Part shown: positions 1-13,644 of the stretch, piece by piece
Layout of the letters: every line of letters starts with the position of its first letter
Numbering within the stretch: position 1 is the stretch's first letter
Assembly (NCBI RefSeq): GCF_010723735.1
Contig: NZ_BLLB01000002.1
Span: forward strand, 1-64,000
Direction of reading: 5' to 3'
DNA from: Mycolicibacterium hippocampi
GTDB taxonomy: Bacteria; Actinomycetota; Actinomycetes; Mycobacteriales; Mycobacteriaceae
Length of the DNA: 64,000 nt
Notes under the pieces: generated by a model
Seen by the model: the letters and a program-made list of their open reading frames with translations, nothing else
Told to the model about the DNA's origin: nothing
The model's database searches: none
Position numbers and translations under genes: made by a program

Positions 1-669
1 TGCTGCGCGCCACCGTCGAGACGTTCCGGCTCGTCCCCGTCGTGGTCACGTTCGCCATCGGGGTGGCCGTTCTGCTGTCCGTCCAAGCCGTGGTGCTGAC
101 CGCCGGCTGGATCTGGGCCGCGCTGGCCACCGGGGTTATCCTGCTGGCCGCCGGGGCGGTGGCCGGCGGCATCGCGGTGGCTGCCAAATGGATTGTGGTG
201 GGCCGGATCACCGCCATCGAACATCCGCTGTGGTCGTCGTTCGTGTGGCGCAACGAGGTGTCGGACACATTCGTCGAGACCGTGGCGGCGCCGTGGTTCG
301 CCCGTGGGGCAGCGGGTACACCGGTGATGAATCTGTGGCTGCGGGCGCTGGGCGCGAAGATCGGACGGTGGTGTGAGAGCTACTGGCTCCCAGGCCGACC
401 TGGTGACGCTCGAGGACGGCTGCACTGTCAACCGTGGGTGCGTGGTGCAGACCCATCTGTTCCACGATCGCATCATGCGGATGGACACCGTCGTGCTCGA
501 GCAGGGCGCGACGCTGGGACCACTGCGTGGCGTTGCCCGCGGCGCGCATCGGGTCAGGAGCCACGGTCGGACCGGCATCGCTGGTGATGCGCGGCGACGT
601 GGTTCCACCGTCGACTCGATGGCAGGGCAACCCGATCGCCTCGTGGAACCCGCCACGCAAGAAGCGTGA
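1..669 (+). CDS. C-terminal part of Pls/PosA-type synthetase (membrane plus hexapeptide-repeat domain), frame-disrupted
   Basis: The reading frame is open from the left edge, so the N-terminus lies outside the window. The visible part has two hydrophobic membrane segments (about 40-190) and then a left-handed beta-helix acyltransferase-like region (VTLEDGCTVNRGCVVQTH, ARIGSGATVGPASLVMRGD). This layout is known from the Pls/PosA (epsilon-poly-lysine synthetase-like) family, which joins an adenylation domain to such a C-terminus. The helix is spread over three frames, with breaks near 390 and 530, so it is not readable as one ORF. The end is uncertain: the middle frame stops at 669, while the last frame runs on into the peptidase. 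Substrate unknown. Confidence 0.6.
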
Positions 670-703
670 CTCGTCGAGTCCCAAGCCCAAGAAGCCGGCG
701 GCC

Positions 704-2033
704 GTGAGCGCAAACGAAGTGGCCAAGAAGAACGGGTCACCGGTCATCGACCCGTACCTTCCCGGCTCCGGCAACTTCGGCTACCGGGTGTCGCGCTACG
801 AACTCGAACTCGAATACAAGGTGGCGATCAACCGGCTCGCGGGGGCGGCCACCATCACCGCCGTCACACTGGCCGAACTCGCCACGTTCACCCTGGACCT
901 GTCGGATGCGCTCGCGGTGTCCAAGGTGACGGTGAACGGCAGGCGGCCCTCGCAGTTCCGCACCCAGGCAGGCAAATTGCACGTCACCCTGGCGGAGCGG
1001 CTACCCGCCGGCGCGGCGATGGTGGTCGTCGGTGCGTTACGGCGGCACCCCGCGTCCGATCCGGTCCCATTGGGGCGAAGTCGGTTTCGAGGAACTGACC
1101 GAAGGCGTGCTGGTCGCGGGCCAGCCCAACGGTGCCGTCGTGGTTCCCGTGTGACGACCACCCCAGCGCCAAGGCCAGCTTCCGGGTCCAGATCAGCACG
1201 GAGAGCCCGTATTTCGCGCTCTCCAACGGCTGCTGTCCCGGCGCGCCCGTGCCGGCATGACCACCTGGGTCTACGAGCAGGCCGAGCCCACCTCGACCTA
1301 TCTGGTCACGCTGCAGATCGGCGTCTACAGCAGGCAGCGGATGTCGAAGAACGGCGTCGAGATCTTCTCGGTCCTGCCCGACCGGCTACGCACGAACTTC
1401 GAAACCGACTTCGGCCGTCAGTCGCAGATGATGAAGCTGTTCGTGAAGCTGTTCGGTCCCTATCCTCTGGCCGGCGGATACACCGTGGTGGTGACCGACG
1501 ACGACCTCGAGATCCCCCTCGAGGCGCAGGGAATCTCCATCTTCGGCGCCAACCACTGTGACGGGCAGCGGAATTCGGAACGGCTGATCGCACACGAGCT
1601 GGCGCACCAGTGGTTCGGCAACTCCGTCACCGTCCAGCGCTGGCGCCACATCTGGCTGCACGAAGGTTTCGCCTGCTACGCGGAGTGGCTGTGGTCCGAG
1701 CACTGCGGAGAGCGCACCGCAGACGAGCACGCCCGCCACCCACCAGAAACTGCTCAACTCGGCGCAGGACCTGGTCCTCGCCGACCCCGGCCCGCGCGAC
1801 ATGTTCGACGACCGGGTGTACAAGCGCAGGCGCTCACGCTGCACGCCCTGCGCAGCCAGATCGACACAACTTCTTTGCGCTGCTCAAGGATTGGACGGAC
1901 CGCTACCGGCACAGCAGCGCGGTGACCGACGATTTCACCGACCTGGCGGCCCACCACAGCGAGGATTCGCTGCGGGAGCTGTGGGCCGCGTGGCTCTACA
2001 CCGAAGGTGCCATCGCTGGACGTGTGGGTGTGA
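704..2033 (+). CDS. M1-family zinc metallopeptidase (aminopeptidase), frame-disrupted
   Basis: Gluzincin aminopeptidase that would remove N-terminal residues from peptides. The zinc site [11 protein letters not shown] is at about 1590-1622, with the third ligand in [12 protein letters not shown] some 18 residues later, as in M1 enzymes. An upstream WFPCDDHPS segment is also an M1 hallmark. The pieces lie in different frames, with breaks near 1030, 1145, 1225, 1735, 1827 and 1860. GTG at 704 is chosen because the conserved N-terminal strands follow directly. The stop TGA at 2031-2033 overlaps the GTG of the next gene. About 440 residues fits the short mycobacterial M1 proteins. Family sure; intactness not. 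Confidence 0.75.
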
Positions 2034-3266
2034 CAGACGCGGCGGCGGCGCCCTCAGGCGCGGTGACCCGCAGCAGCGTGGTCCGCGTCGGCGCGGCGAC
2101 AGCGCTGACCGCGCGCGTTGCGGGTACGCGGTGCTCTACCTGGCCGCGCGGGATCTCGAGCCCGCAGGCTTCTCCGTCTTCGGGGTGTTCTGGGGGGCGT
2201 TCGGTCTGGTCAGCGGGGCGGCCTTCGGCCTGCTTCAGGAGACCACCCGGGAGATCCGGTCCGCCGCCGCCGATCCACCGGCCGCGCGCACCCACCCGTT
2301 GCGGGTCGGGGCGGGTGTCGGGGTGACCGCCGCGCTGTTGATCGCCGCGACCTCGCCGCTGTGGTCACAGCACGTCTTCGTCGAGGACAGGGCGCTCAGC
2401 GTCGCGCTGCTGTGCGGCGGGCTGGCCGGGTTCTGTCTGCACACCACGCTGCTCGGCGCGCTCGCCGGGGTGAACCGGTGGTCGCAGTACGGCGCGCTGA
2501 TGGTCACCGACGCCGTGCTGCGGGTCGCGGTGGCGGTGGCCACCTTCGCGGTGGGCTGGGGCTCGGCGGCTATCTGTGGGCGACGGTCGCCGGCGCGATC
2601 GCGTGGCTGTTGCTGCTTGTCACCTCGCCGACGACCAGGGCGGCCGCCCGGCTCACTGCGGTCGACACCGCCACTTTCCTGCGCGGCACCGGGCACTCGA
2701 TCGCCGCGGCCGGTGCCAGCGCGGTCCTGGTGATGGGTTTTCCGGTGCTGTTGAAGGCCACCTCGGGTGACGATCTCGGTGCCACGGGCGGCGTGGTCCT
2801 CGCGGTGACGTTGACGCGGGCCCCTGCTGGTGCCGCTGACCGCGATGCAGGGCAACCTGATCGCGCACTTCGTCGACCAGCGCACCCACCGGCTCAAAGC
2901 GCTGGTGGCGCCCGCGGCGCTGGTCGGTGCGGTGGGCGCGGCGGGGATCGCCCTCGCGGCGGCGTTCGGGCCGTGGCTGCTGCGGGAGGGCTTCGGTGAC
3001 GAGTACCTCGCCGACGGTGCGCTGCTGGCCTGGTTCACGGCCGCGGCCGTAGCGATCGCACTGTTGACACTGACCGGCGCGGCGACGGTGGCCGCCGCGC
3101 TGCACCGGGCATACGCGGTCGGCTGGCTGAGTGCCACGGTGGCCTCCACGCTGCTGTTGCTGCTGCCGTTGGAACTCGAACTGCGCACCGTCATCGCGCT
3201 GCTGTGCGGGCCGCTGCTGGGGATGGCGGTGCACCTGGCCTCGCCCGCCTGCACACCGCCGGGTAG
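2030..3266 (+). CDS. Polytopic membrane protein, polysaccharide flippase-like (Rv3630 homologue), frame-disrupted
   Basis: Roughly 410-residue integral membrane protein with about twelve hydrophobic helices over its whole length and no soluble domain, resembling M. tuberculosis Rv3630 and the MOP/Wzx flippase type of fold. It would move a lipid-linked saccharide across the inner membrane; the substrate is unknown. GTG at 2030 overlaps the peptidase stop by four bases, implying co-translation. Frame breaks occur near 2115, 2567, 2819 and 3245; after the last one the frame stops at 3264-3266. It sits between the peptidase and galE, supporting a role in envelope glycan work. Confidence 0.65.
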
Positions 3267-3316
3267 CCGACGAATACGCTGCCCGCAGGACGGCGACCGA
3301 GAGCAGAGGAGACGAC

Positions 3317-4288
3317 ATGGGCTGGCTGGTGACCGGCGGCGCTGGGTACATCGGTTCCCACGTGGTCCGCGCCCTGCTCGAGGCAGTCCTCCCGGTGGTG
3401 GTGATCGACGACCTGTCCACCGGATTCGAGCAGTTCGTCCCGAGTCGGCCACCTTCGTCCGCGGCACCCTGCTCGACCGGGACCTGATCCAGGACACCCT
3501 GCAGCGCTTCGCGGTCCGCGGTGTCATCCACATCGCGGGCTACAAGTACGCGGGCGAGTCGGTCAAGCGTCCACTACACACCTACGAGCAGAACGTGACG
3601 ACCACGGTCAACCTGCTGCAGGCGATGGAAGCCGCAGGGGTGGACCGGATCGTGTTCTCGTCGAGCGCCGCGACCTTCGGCACGCCCGATGTCGAGATCG
3701 TCGACGAGACCACCCCGACAACCCCCGAATCGCCCTACGGGGAAACAAAGCTGATCGGTGAGTGGCTGCTGCGCGACGCCTCGCCACCGGGCTGCGGCAC
3801 ACCAGCCTGCGGTACTTCAACGTCGTCGGATCGGGTTCGCAGCAGCTGTTCGACGCCAGCCCGCACAACCTGTTCCCGAAAGTGTTCGACATGCTCTACC
3901 GCGGGGCGACACCGAGCATCAACGGCGACGACTATCCGACCCCGACGGCACCTGCGTGCGCGACTACATCCACGTCTGCGACCTGGCCGCGGCTCATGTG
4001 GCGGCGGCCCGACGACTCGACGACGGGCTGACGGTCGAGCCGGTGTACAACCTGGCAGCGGCGCGGGCACGTCGGTGAGAGATCATGACCGCGGTGCGGA
4101 CCGTCACCGGCGTCGACTTCGAACCGCAGATCCTGCCCCGTCGGCCGGGTGACCCGGCCCGGATCGTGGCGGCCGGTGATCTCGCCGCGCGGGACCTCGG
4201 TTGGCAGATGCGGCATTCGCTCGAGCAGATGGTCGCCTCGGCGTGGAAGGCCCGCCAGAGCGCCGGAGACGCCTACCCGCGCTCGTGA
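3317..4288 (+). CDS. galE: UDP-glucose 4-epimerase, frame-disrupted
   Basis: Extended short-chain dehydrogenase that would interconvert UDP-glucose and UDP-galactose with bound NAD, feeding galactose into arabinogalactan. The N-terminal NAD loop [10 protein letters not shown] is at about 3331, followed by [12 protein letters not shown], the SSSAATFG strand and the catalytic SPYGETK tyrosine-lysine pair near 3730. The C-terminal part carries [15 protein letters not shown]. Breaks near 3445, 3779, 3945 and 4075 split it, but the total length (about 323 codons) is normal for GalE. ATG at 3317 follows AGGAGACGAC. Its stop overlaps the GTG at 4285 of the next gene. Confidence 0.8.
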
Positions 4289-6035
4289 GGTCCTGGTCGC
4301 CCGCTCCGCGCTCGCGCTGATCGCACTGCACCTGGTCGTTCGGGCCGTGCTGGCGTTCGGCGGGTACTTCTACTGGGACGACCTGATCCTGGTCGGACGC
4401 GCAGGCACCCAGAGCCTGCTGTCTCCGGAGTATCTCTTCGACGACCACGACGGCCACGTCATGCCGGGGCCTTCCTGGTCGCCGGTGCCATCACCCGGCT
4501 GTCCCCCTGGACTGGTGGGTCCCGCGATCAGCCTGCTGATCCTGGCGGCGCTCGCGTCGTTGGCGCTGCTGGGCATTGCACGTGATCCTGGGCTGGCGCC
4601 CGGTGTTGTTGGCGCCCTTGATGTTCGCGTTGTTCACGCCGCTGGCCGTGCCCGGCTTCGCGTGGTGGGCGGCGGCGTTGAACTCGCTGCCGATGCTGGC
4701 CGCGCTGGCCTGGGTGTGCGCGGACGCGATCCTGCTGGTGCGCACCGGTGGCCGGCGCTATGCGCTCACCGGCGCGCTGGCGTACTTCGGCGGGCTGCTG
4801 TTCTTCGAGAAGTCGGCGATCATCCCGTTCGTCGCGTTCACCGTGGCCGCGCTCTGCTACGTCACCGGCACCGGCACCGTGCGGGAGGTCTGGCACCGGG
4901 GTGCGGCTGTGGACGGTGTGTCTGGCGCTGACGGCCGCCTGGGTCGGGGTCTATCTGCTGGTGGTCGACCAGCAACGCTGGAGTTTCGATCTGGCGATGA
5001 CGTGGGATCTGTTGTGGCGCTCGGTCACCCACGGCATCGTGCCGGGTCTGGTCGGTGGGCCGTGGGACTGGCAGCGGTGGGCGCCGGCGTCGCCGTGGGC
5101 CACCCCGGCGACGACGGTGATGATCCTGGGCTGGGCGGTGCTGGCCGGTGTGGTCGCGGTGACGATGGTCCGGAAGCAGCGGCTCGGACCGGTGTGGCTG
5201 GCGGCCCTCGGGTACGCGGTGGCCTGCCAGGTGCCGATCTATCTGATGAGGTCGTCGCGTTTCACCGCGCTGGAGTTGGCCCAGACGTTGCGTTACCTGC
5301 CCGACCTCGTCGTCGTGCTTGCGCTGCTGGCCGCCGTCGGGCTGTGCGCACCCAACCGGCCCCGCTCGGGATGGCTTGATGCCTCGGCTGTCAGATCAGC
5401 CGCGGCGGTCGTGCTCGCGGTGGCCTTCGCGGCCAGCTCGCTGTACTCGACGGCGACGTTTCTGACCAGTTGGCGCAACAACCCCGCACAGTCTTATCTG
5501 CAGAACGCCCGGACCGCGCTGGCGCAGGCGCACGCGTCCTCGGACGCGCCGATGCTCGACCAGGAGGTCGACCCGCTGGTGCTGCAACGGGTGGCGTGGC
5601 CGGAGAACTTGGCCAGCCACATGTTCGCACTCCTCGACGACCGGCCCGAATTCTCGCCTGCCACAACCGAGTTACGCATGCTCGATGCCGAAGGCCGCCT
5701 CGTCGAGGCGAACGTGAGTTGGGTGCGCTCCATTCGACCCGGCCCGGCGCCGCAGTGCGGGTATCTGGTGCAACCCGACTTCCCGGCGCAGCTGCCGCTG
5801 GACGGGCCGCTGCTGCCGGCCGACTGGACCGTCGAGATCAACTATCTGGCCAACAGCAACGGATCGATGATGCTGTCGCTGTCGCAGGGCGACGAGGTCA
5901 AGGTGCCGGTCCGCCCCGGCCTCAACCGGGTGTGCGATGCCCGGCGCCGGTGATGCCATCACCGTGCGGGCGGTCACCGCGGCGCTGTCGGTGTGTGTGG
6001 CCTCGGGGCCGGTCGGCTTTGTGACACCCCGATAG
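4285..6035 (+). CDS. Large polytopic membrane protein (Rv3635-like), frame-disrupted
   Basis: About 585-residue membrane protein with ten or more hydrophobic helices in the first 400 residues and a soluble C-terminal tail of about 170 residues, matching M. tuberculosis Rv3635. An early YFYWDDL segment after the first helix resembles the acidic loop of GT-C/PMT-type membrane glycosyltransferases, but that role is an inference. Frame breaks lie near the start, at about 4470, 4570, 4895 and 5940; after the last one the frame stops at 6033-6035. No in-frame start codon precedes the first helix, so the start (GTG 4285) is provisional. Confidence 0.6.
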
Positions 6036-6053
6036 CGATGCGACGCTGTCCCG

Positions 6054-6485
6054 ATGACCGATATGCGTGCGACGGGTTACCACGTTTTCCGTGAGTTGTT
6101 GCCGGGCGTCCTGCCCGACGGTGCCGACAGCATCGGAGACGGCGGGTTCGGCGACGAGTTGCTCGAGATCGGCGTCGAGAGCGTGTTCGGCCGGCTGTGG
6201 GGCCGTGACGGCCTGAGCCGCCGCGACCGCAGCCTGGTGACACTGGGGATCCTGATCGCGTTGCGCGCCACCGATGAACTGCAGTTCCACGTCCAGATCG
6301 CCCGCAACAACGGGCTGACCGAAGACGAGATCGCCGAAGTGATCTACCACTCCAGCGGTTACGCCGGGTTCCCGGCAGCCAACTCCGCGTGCAAGGTGGC
6401 CCGGAAGTGCTGCAGGGGAATGAGCTCCCTGCGCCTGTGGAGCCGCCTGGGGGAATCGAACCCCCGACCTTCTCATTACGAGTGA
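6054..6485 (+). CDS. Carboxymuconolactone decarboxylase (AhpD-like) family protein
   Basis: Small all-alpha CMD-fold protein, with the core LSRRDRSLVTLGILIALRA and the GLTEDEIAEVIYHSSGYAGFPAA helix pair. No CxxC peroxidase-type motif is visible, so it is more like the decarboxylase or unknown-function branch than AhpD. ATG at 6054 follows the previous stop by 18 bases. The last 30 or so codons are suspect: the frame runs straight through the opposite-strand tRNA-Thr and stops only at 6485, whereas family members end soon after the FPAAN helix. A one-base error near 6397 would explain this. Function unknown. Confidence 0.6.
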   Translation: MTDMRATGYHVFRELLPGVLPDGADSIGDGGFGDELLEIGVESVFGRLWGRDGLSRRDRSLVTLGILIALRATDELQFHVQIARNNGLTEDEIAEVIYHSSGYAGFPAANSACKVARKCCRGMSSLRLWSRLGESNPRPSHYE

Positions 6486-6513
6486 GACGCTCTACCGACT
6501 GAGCTAAGGCGGC
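6441..6513 (-). tRNA. tRNA-Thr (anticodon CGT)
   Basis: On the minus strand the sequence folds as a cloverleaf. The acceptor stem pairs GCCGCCT with AGGCGGC, the D arm is GCTC/GAGC, the anticodon stem is TCTCA/TGAGA with loop CTCGTAA (anticodon CGT), and the T arm is GGGGG-TTCGATT-CCCCC. The discriminator base is T. CCA is not encoded. It lies between the CMD gene and holB. Confidence 0.93.
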
Positions 6514-6562
6514 GTGCCGTCGGGCGGCCTGAGTCTACGGCAGGGTCCGCCGGCCTCCCAAG

Positions 6563-7788
6563 TCAGCCGCGCAGCGCCTGCCCGACGGTGCCGACCATGG
6601 CGTCGACCGCGAACTTCGGTTTGACGTTCACCGCCAGCGCCTCGCGGCATTCCAGCACCGCCTCGATGCAGCGCAGCAGCTTGTCCGGGGGCGCGTGGGC
6701 GGCCATCGCGGCGACCTTCTCGGCCATGTCGGGATGGTAGGGCGCCACCGTCGCCACCCCCGACGACACCAGCAGGGCGTCGCGGAAGTACGTGGCGAGG
6801 TCGATCAGCGCCCGGTCGAGCGCATCGCGCGATGCGCGGGTCTGACGTGACTTCTGGCGCCGCTCGAGGTCCTTGATCGCGCCGGTGGCGCCGCGCATGG
6901 TCCCGGCCGTGCCCTTTCCGGTGCCTCCGGCGCCCAGCGCCGTGCGCAGCTCTTCCGCCTCGGACTCGTTGCGGTCCCCGGTCAGCGCCTTGGCCTCGGC
7001 CTCCGCGGTGGCCACCAGCTCCTCGGCGGCCGCGTACGCCCGTGACGGGGTGGCCGCGTCCCGGGCCAGGCTCAGCGCCCGCAGCCGGCGCTCCCTGGCC
7101 GTCGGTGGCCAGCCGGCGGGCCCCGACATGGCCGCCGCTGACCGATGCGGCCCACGCGGCGTCTGCCTCCGGTAGCCCGTCGGACTCCACCAGCACCCGG
7201 GCGATCGCATCCACCGGCGGGTGACCAAGGCGATGTGCCGGCACCGCGACCGCAGCGTGATCGCGATGTCCTCGGGGTCCACCGACGGCGCGCACAACAG
7301 GAACACCGTCGACGGCGGCGGCTCCTCCACGACCTTCAGCAGTGCGTTGGCCGCGCCCTCGGTGAGCCGGTCGGCGTCTTCGACCACCACGATCTGCCAG
7401 CGGCCGGTGCCCGGGCGCCGCGAGGCGATCTGCACGATGTTGCGCATCGCGTCGACACCGATGGACAGCCCTTCCGGGATGATCCGGCGCACGTCGGCGT
7501 GGGTGCCCGCCATCGTGGTCGTGCACGCCCGGCACTCCGCCGCCCCCGGGCCACCGGAGGTGCACTGCAGCGCGGCGGCGAAACACAGCGCCGCCACCGA
7601 GCGGCCCGAGCCGGGTGGACCGGTGATCAGCCACGCGTGGGTCATCGAGCCGGCTGCGGCGTCCGTCTCGTCACCGGGGGCATCAGCGGGGCGTCATCGG
7701 GGCACTGTGAGCCGAATCACCGCGTGCGGCGCGCCGCCGCGATCAGCTCCGACTCCACTGCGTCTTGGCCCACAAGACGCGAAAACAC
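6563..7788 (-). CDS. holB: DNA polymerase III delta-prime subunit, with local frame breaks
   Basis: Clamp-loader subunit that helps place the beta sliding clamp on DNA. The P-loop region HAWLITGPPGSGRS is near the N-terminus, followed by a zinc-binding cluster (CTSGG...ECRACTT), VVEDADRL (Walker B-like) and NALLKVVEEPP, all typical of delta-prime/gamma. Between about 7225 and 7110 the conserved sequence moves into another frame and then returns, so two opposite indels cancel. The first 45 residues, FSRLVGQDAVESELIAAAR from GTG 7788, are in a third frame. About 405 codons agrees with the family. The gene is essential in bacteria, so these breaks are probably errors. Confidence 0.82.
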
Positions 7789-7877
7789 CTGTCATCGCCG
7801 ATAACAGTAATGCTGCGAACCGACACGTCCGTCCCAGACGCCCCGTCACGGTCAGCTGCGCCCGATACGGTAAGCGG

Positions 7878-9460
7878 GTGGCCGCCGAACCGATCGAGAT
7901 CGGACGAATCAGCGCATTCGTCCGTTGGGTCGCGCGTACCCCGTGGCCGGTGTTCACGCTGGGCATGCTGCAGGCCGACATCATCGGCGCCCTGCTGGTC
8001 CTCGGGTTCCTGCGGTTCGGTCTGCCGCCCGAGGACCGCATCCAACTGCAGGATCTGCCCGCCTACAACCTGGCGATCTTCCTCGGCTACCTGTTCGTCT
8101 CGTTCACCGTCGCGTCGTACCTGACGCTGCGGATGCTCATCCCCGTGATGCGCTGGCAGCGGCGCGACATGCTGCTCGGTGACCGCGACCCGGCTGACAC
8201 CGCGGTGGCCCGGATCCGGGCGCTGAAGATGCCGTTCTACCGCTCGCTGATCAGCGCCACCAACTGGCTGCTGGGCTCGGTGGTGTTCATCGTCGCCAGC
8301 TGGCCGGTGGCCAGCAAATCCGCGCCTGTGGTGGCCGTCGCCACCGGCCTGGGCGCCACGGCGACCGCGATCATCGGGTACCTGCAGTCCGAACGTGTCC
8401 TGCGGCCGGTGGCGGTCGCAGCGCTGCGCGGTGGGGTTCCAGAGAGTTTCCACGCCCCGGGCGTCATCCTGCGCCAGGTGCTGACCTGGGTGCTGTCCAC
8501 CGGGGTGCCCGTGCTGGCGATCGTCCTCGCGCTGGTGGCCAGCAAGTTCGCCATCCTCACCGCCCCGCCGAACGCCTGACCACGACGATCCTTCTGCTGG
8601 CGATCGCGGCGCTGGTGATCGGGCTGTCGAGCACCGTGCTGGTGGCGATGTCGATCGCCGACCCGCTGCGTCAGCTGCGCTGGGCGCTGGGTGAGGTACA
8701 ACGCGGCAACTACAACGCCCACATGCAGATCTACGACGCCAGCGAGCTCGGGCTGCTGCAGGCCGGGTTCAATGACATGGTGCGTGACCTGGCCGAACGG
8801 CAACGGCTGCGGGATCTGTTCGGCCGGTACGTCGGCGAGGACGTCGCGCGCCGCGCGCTGGAACGGGGCACCGAACTCGGCGGCCAGGAACGCGACGTGG
8901 CCGTGCTCTTCGTCGACCTGGTCGGGTCCACCCAGCTGGCGGCCACCCGCCCGGCCGCCGACGTCGTCAGCCTGCTCAACGACTTCTTCCGGGTGGTCGT
9001 CGACACCGTCAACCGCCACGGTGGTTTCGTCAACAAGTTCCAGGGCGACGCGGCGCTGGCCATCTTCGGCGCCCCGATCGAGCATCCCGACGCCTCAGGC
9101 GCGGCGCTGGCCGCCTCCCGCGAGCTGCACGACGAGCTCATCGACGTCCTCGGCGAAACGGACTTCGGCATCGGGGTGTCGGCGGGGCGGGCGATCGCCG
9201 GCCACATCGGCGCCCAGGCCCGGTTCGAGTACACCGTCATCGGCGACCCGGTCAACGAAGCCGCGAGGCTGACCGAGCTGGCGAAACACGAGAAGGGCCA
9301 CGTGCTGGCATCGGCGATCGCGGTCAGCGACGCTCTGGACTCCGAGGCGCTGTGCTGGGACGTCGGCGAGATCGTCGAGTTGCGCGGCCGCACCGCGCCG
9401 ACCCAACTCGCCCGGCCGGCACACCTGGTGTCGGTCGACGGCGCCAGCGCCTCCCGCTAG
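7878..9460 (+). CDS. Membrane-bound class III adenylate cyclase (Rv3645 homologue), one frame break
   Basis: Makes cAMP from ATP at the inner membrane. Six hydrophobic helices (to about 8560) are followed by a HAMP linker (ADPLRQLRWALGEVQRGNY) and a cyclase homology domain. The metal-binding aspartate is in VLFVDLVGST, the substrate-specifying region in KFQGDAALAIFGAP, and the transition-state Asn/Arg in DPVNEAAR. A single missing base near 8570 (APPNA then stop) separates the membrane half from the catalytic half; restoring one G rejoins them as in Rv3645. GTG 7878 follows a -10 box TACGGT at 7866-7871 by six bases, so the mRNA is probably leaderless. Divergent from holB. Confidence 0.87.
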
Positions 9461-9474
9461 TACTACGAGTCCGG

Positions 9475-12286
<2,812 letters not shown>

Positions 12287-12419
12287 CTTTGACTAGCTCC
12301 ACTTCTCCGTTTGCACGCGAGCATCGCATACATGTGCGACCGCCGCGGCAAGTGACAATTTCGCACCCTCGGCCTGCCGACGCAAACTGGCCCCTGTCCC
12401 CCCGCGTGCCCGAAGGCGG

Positions 12420-13010
12420 CTACGTCCGCGGCCACTGCGACAACGCCTCGGCGTTGTCGGGTGGTTCCCCTACATTCTCTACCAGGCGCGATAGCCGACG
12501 GCGCCCGCTGATCCGCAATGCCGGATGCGTCCCGCGGGTGCCGATCAGCGTCGGCGCAATCCCCACCCTCATCATCGCCGACGCGAGCGGCGAATGCGTT
12601 TCCGGCGCGTGCGGGTCCAAACCGAGCAGATATCGATCCGAATCGGGGGTCCCCGCCGCCAGCGTCCACGCCCGCAGCTCCCGTGGCCCCGGTAGCCACT
12701 GCGGTGGCACCGTCTTCACCGCCCCCCTCGTCCAGTCCACGGCGATCTCGACCAAGCGGTTGTCCACCGCCGTCCGAACCAGCGGGGTGTCCTCATCGGT
12801 GCGGGCGATCTCCGCCTCCAATCCGGCCTCGACGATCATCTCGGCCAGCGCTTGCGCCCGCCACAACTCGTCCACCACCACCGACAACCGGGCACCCCGC
12901 TGCGGGCCGCCTCCGACCAGCACCACCTGCCCGGGCGCAGCCAGGATCCCCGTCAGGTCGGCGATGGCCGGTGGCACCGACTCCGCCGAGAAGAAGGACA
13001 GCTGGCTCAC
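12420..13010 (-). CDS. Conserved mycobacterial protein, Rv3647c-like
   Basis: About 196-residue soluble protein, recognised by position (between topA and cspA) and by its N-terminus SQLSFFSAESVPPAIADLTG, as in M. tuberculosis Rv3647c. It has an alternating strand-helix look, with a GQVVLVGGGPQRGARLSVVVD segment, but no catalytic motif I can name. GTG at 13010 is preferred because the conserved N-terminus begins there; the frame stays open further upstream without similarity. It reads toward topA with a 133-base gap in which I see no gene. Function unknown. Confidence 0.7.
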   Translation of the reverse strand: MSQLSFFSAESVPPAIADLTGILAAPGQVVLVGGGPQRGARLSVVVDELWRAQALAEMIVEAGLEAEIARTDEDTPLVRTAVDNRLVEIAVDWTRGAVKTVPPQWLPGPRELRAWTLAAGTPDSDRYLLGLDPHAPETHSPLASAMMRVGIAPTLIGTRGTHPALRISGRRRLSRLVENVGEPPDNAEALSQWPRT

Positions 13011-13089
13011 AGAAGTGACACTAGGGCAGCCCGAGCGTCCGGAGGTGTTGCCGGGCCGGGGCCCGGTCGCAGGCTCACTGACAGAAGCA

Positions 13090-13122
13090 CCCCCGCGTCT
13101 TCCGTGACGGAGGACGCGGGGG
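13090..13122. terminator. Strong hairpin between cspA and Rv3647c-like gene
   Basis: The arms CCCCCGCGTC (13090-13099) and GACGCGGGGG (13113-13122) form a perfect 10-bp GC stem 30 bases after the cspA stop. There is no long T tract on the minus strand, so it resembles the tail-less terminators common in mycobacteria. Confidence 0.65.
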
Positions 13123-13152
13123 TGATTGGAGGTTTTGGTTGGTCCGCTTCGC

Positions 13153-13356
13153 TCAGACGGCCCGAACGCCGGTGGCCTGCGGCCCCTTGGGGCTCTGACC
13201 GACCTCGAACTCGACCTTCTGATTCTCTTCCAGGGTGCGGAAGCCGCTACCCTGGATCTCCGTGTAGTGGACGAACACATCGGCAGAGCCGTCTTCGGGA
13301 GCAATGAAGCCGAAGCCCTTCTCCGCGTTGAACCACTTCACAGTTCCCTGTGGCAT
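13153..13356 (-). CDS. cspA: Cold shock protein A
   Basis: Sixty-seven-residue single OB-fold protein with both RNA-binding motifs, KGFGFI (RNP1) and VFVHY (RNP2), starting [17 protein letters not shown]. It binds single-stranded RNA or DNA and melts RNA structure in the cytoplasm; this paralogue type is usually abundant even without cold. It is full length and preceded by a GGAAAG ribosome site close to the ATG. It is transcribed away from the helicase gene, with about 290 bases of leader/promoter between them. Confidence 0.95.
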   Translation of the reverse strand: MPQGTVKWFNAEKGFGFIAPEDGSADVFVHYTEIQGSGFRTLEENQKVEFEVGQSPKGPQATGVRAV

Positions 13357-13644
13357 CTCTCGTACTTTCCTTCTCTTCTTACCGGGAGCGGTCCACCGAC
13401 TTCCGGTGTACCGGGCCCGTTCCGACCGCCATACCTTCGTGGAGTGCTCGGAACTCGACCCGACCTACAACCCTCGCAGGAACCGCGGCCGCAACGACGA
13501 TCCTGCGAGTGCGAATACACGAACACAGAAGCTGCGACCGCAAGTAGTCAATCACGTTCGGGGCTGCTGCGACAGTCACGGAGGAATCACGTAGTGAACA
13601 ATTCACATGCGGGGGGATTTCGGCGACATCCGGGAGGGGCCGAG
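13357..13644. promoter_or_regulatory. Divergent intergenic region of cspA and helicase gene
   Basis: This 288-base stretch holds the cspA leader and both promoters. Long 5' leaders are usual for csp genes. I see no convincing ORF on either strand and no clear operator, only GC-rich sequence with weak -10-like hexamers. Confidence 0.4.

Noticed and set aside
2235..3533. Long minus-strand frame across the flippase-like gene
   Set aside because: Low-complexity Arg/Ser/Pro translation; it stays open only because GC-rich antisense frames lack stops.
6400..6485. C-terminal 28 codons of the CMD protein as real protein
   Set aside because: They translate the opposite-strand tRNA-Thr gene; more likely a one-base error upstream hides the true stop.
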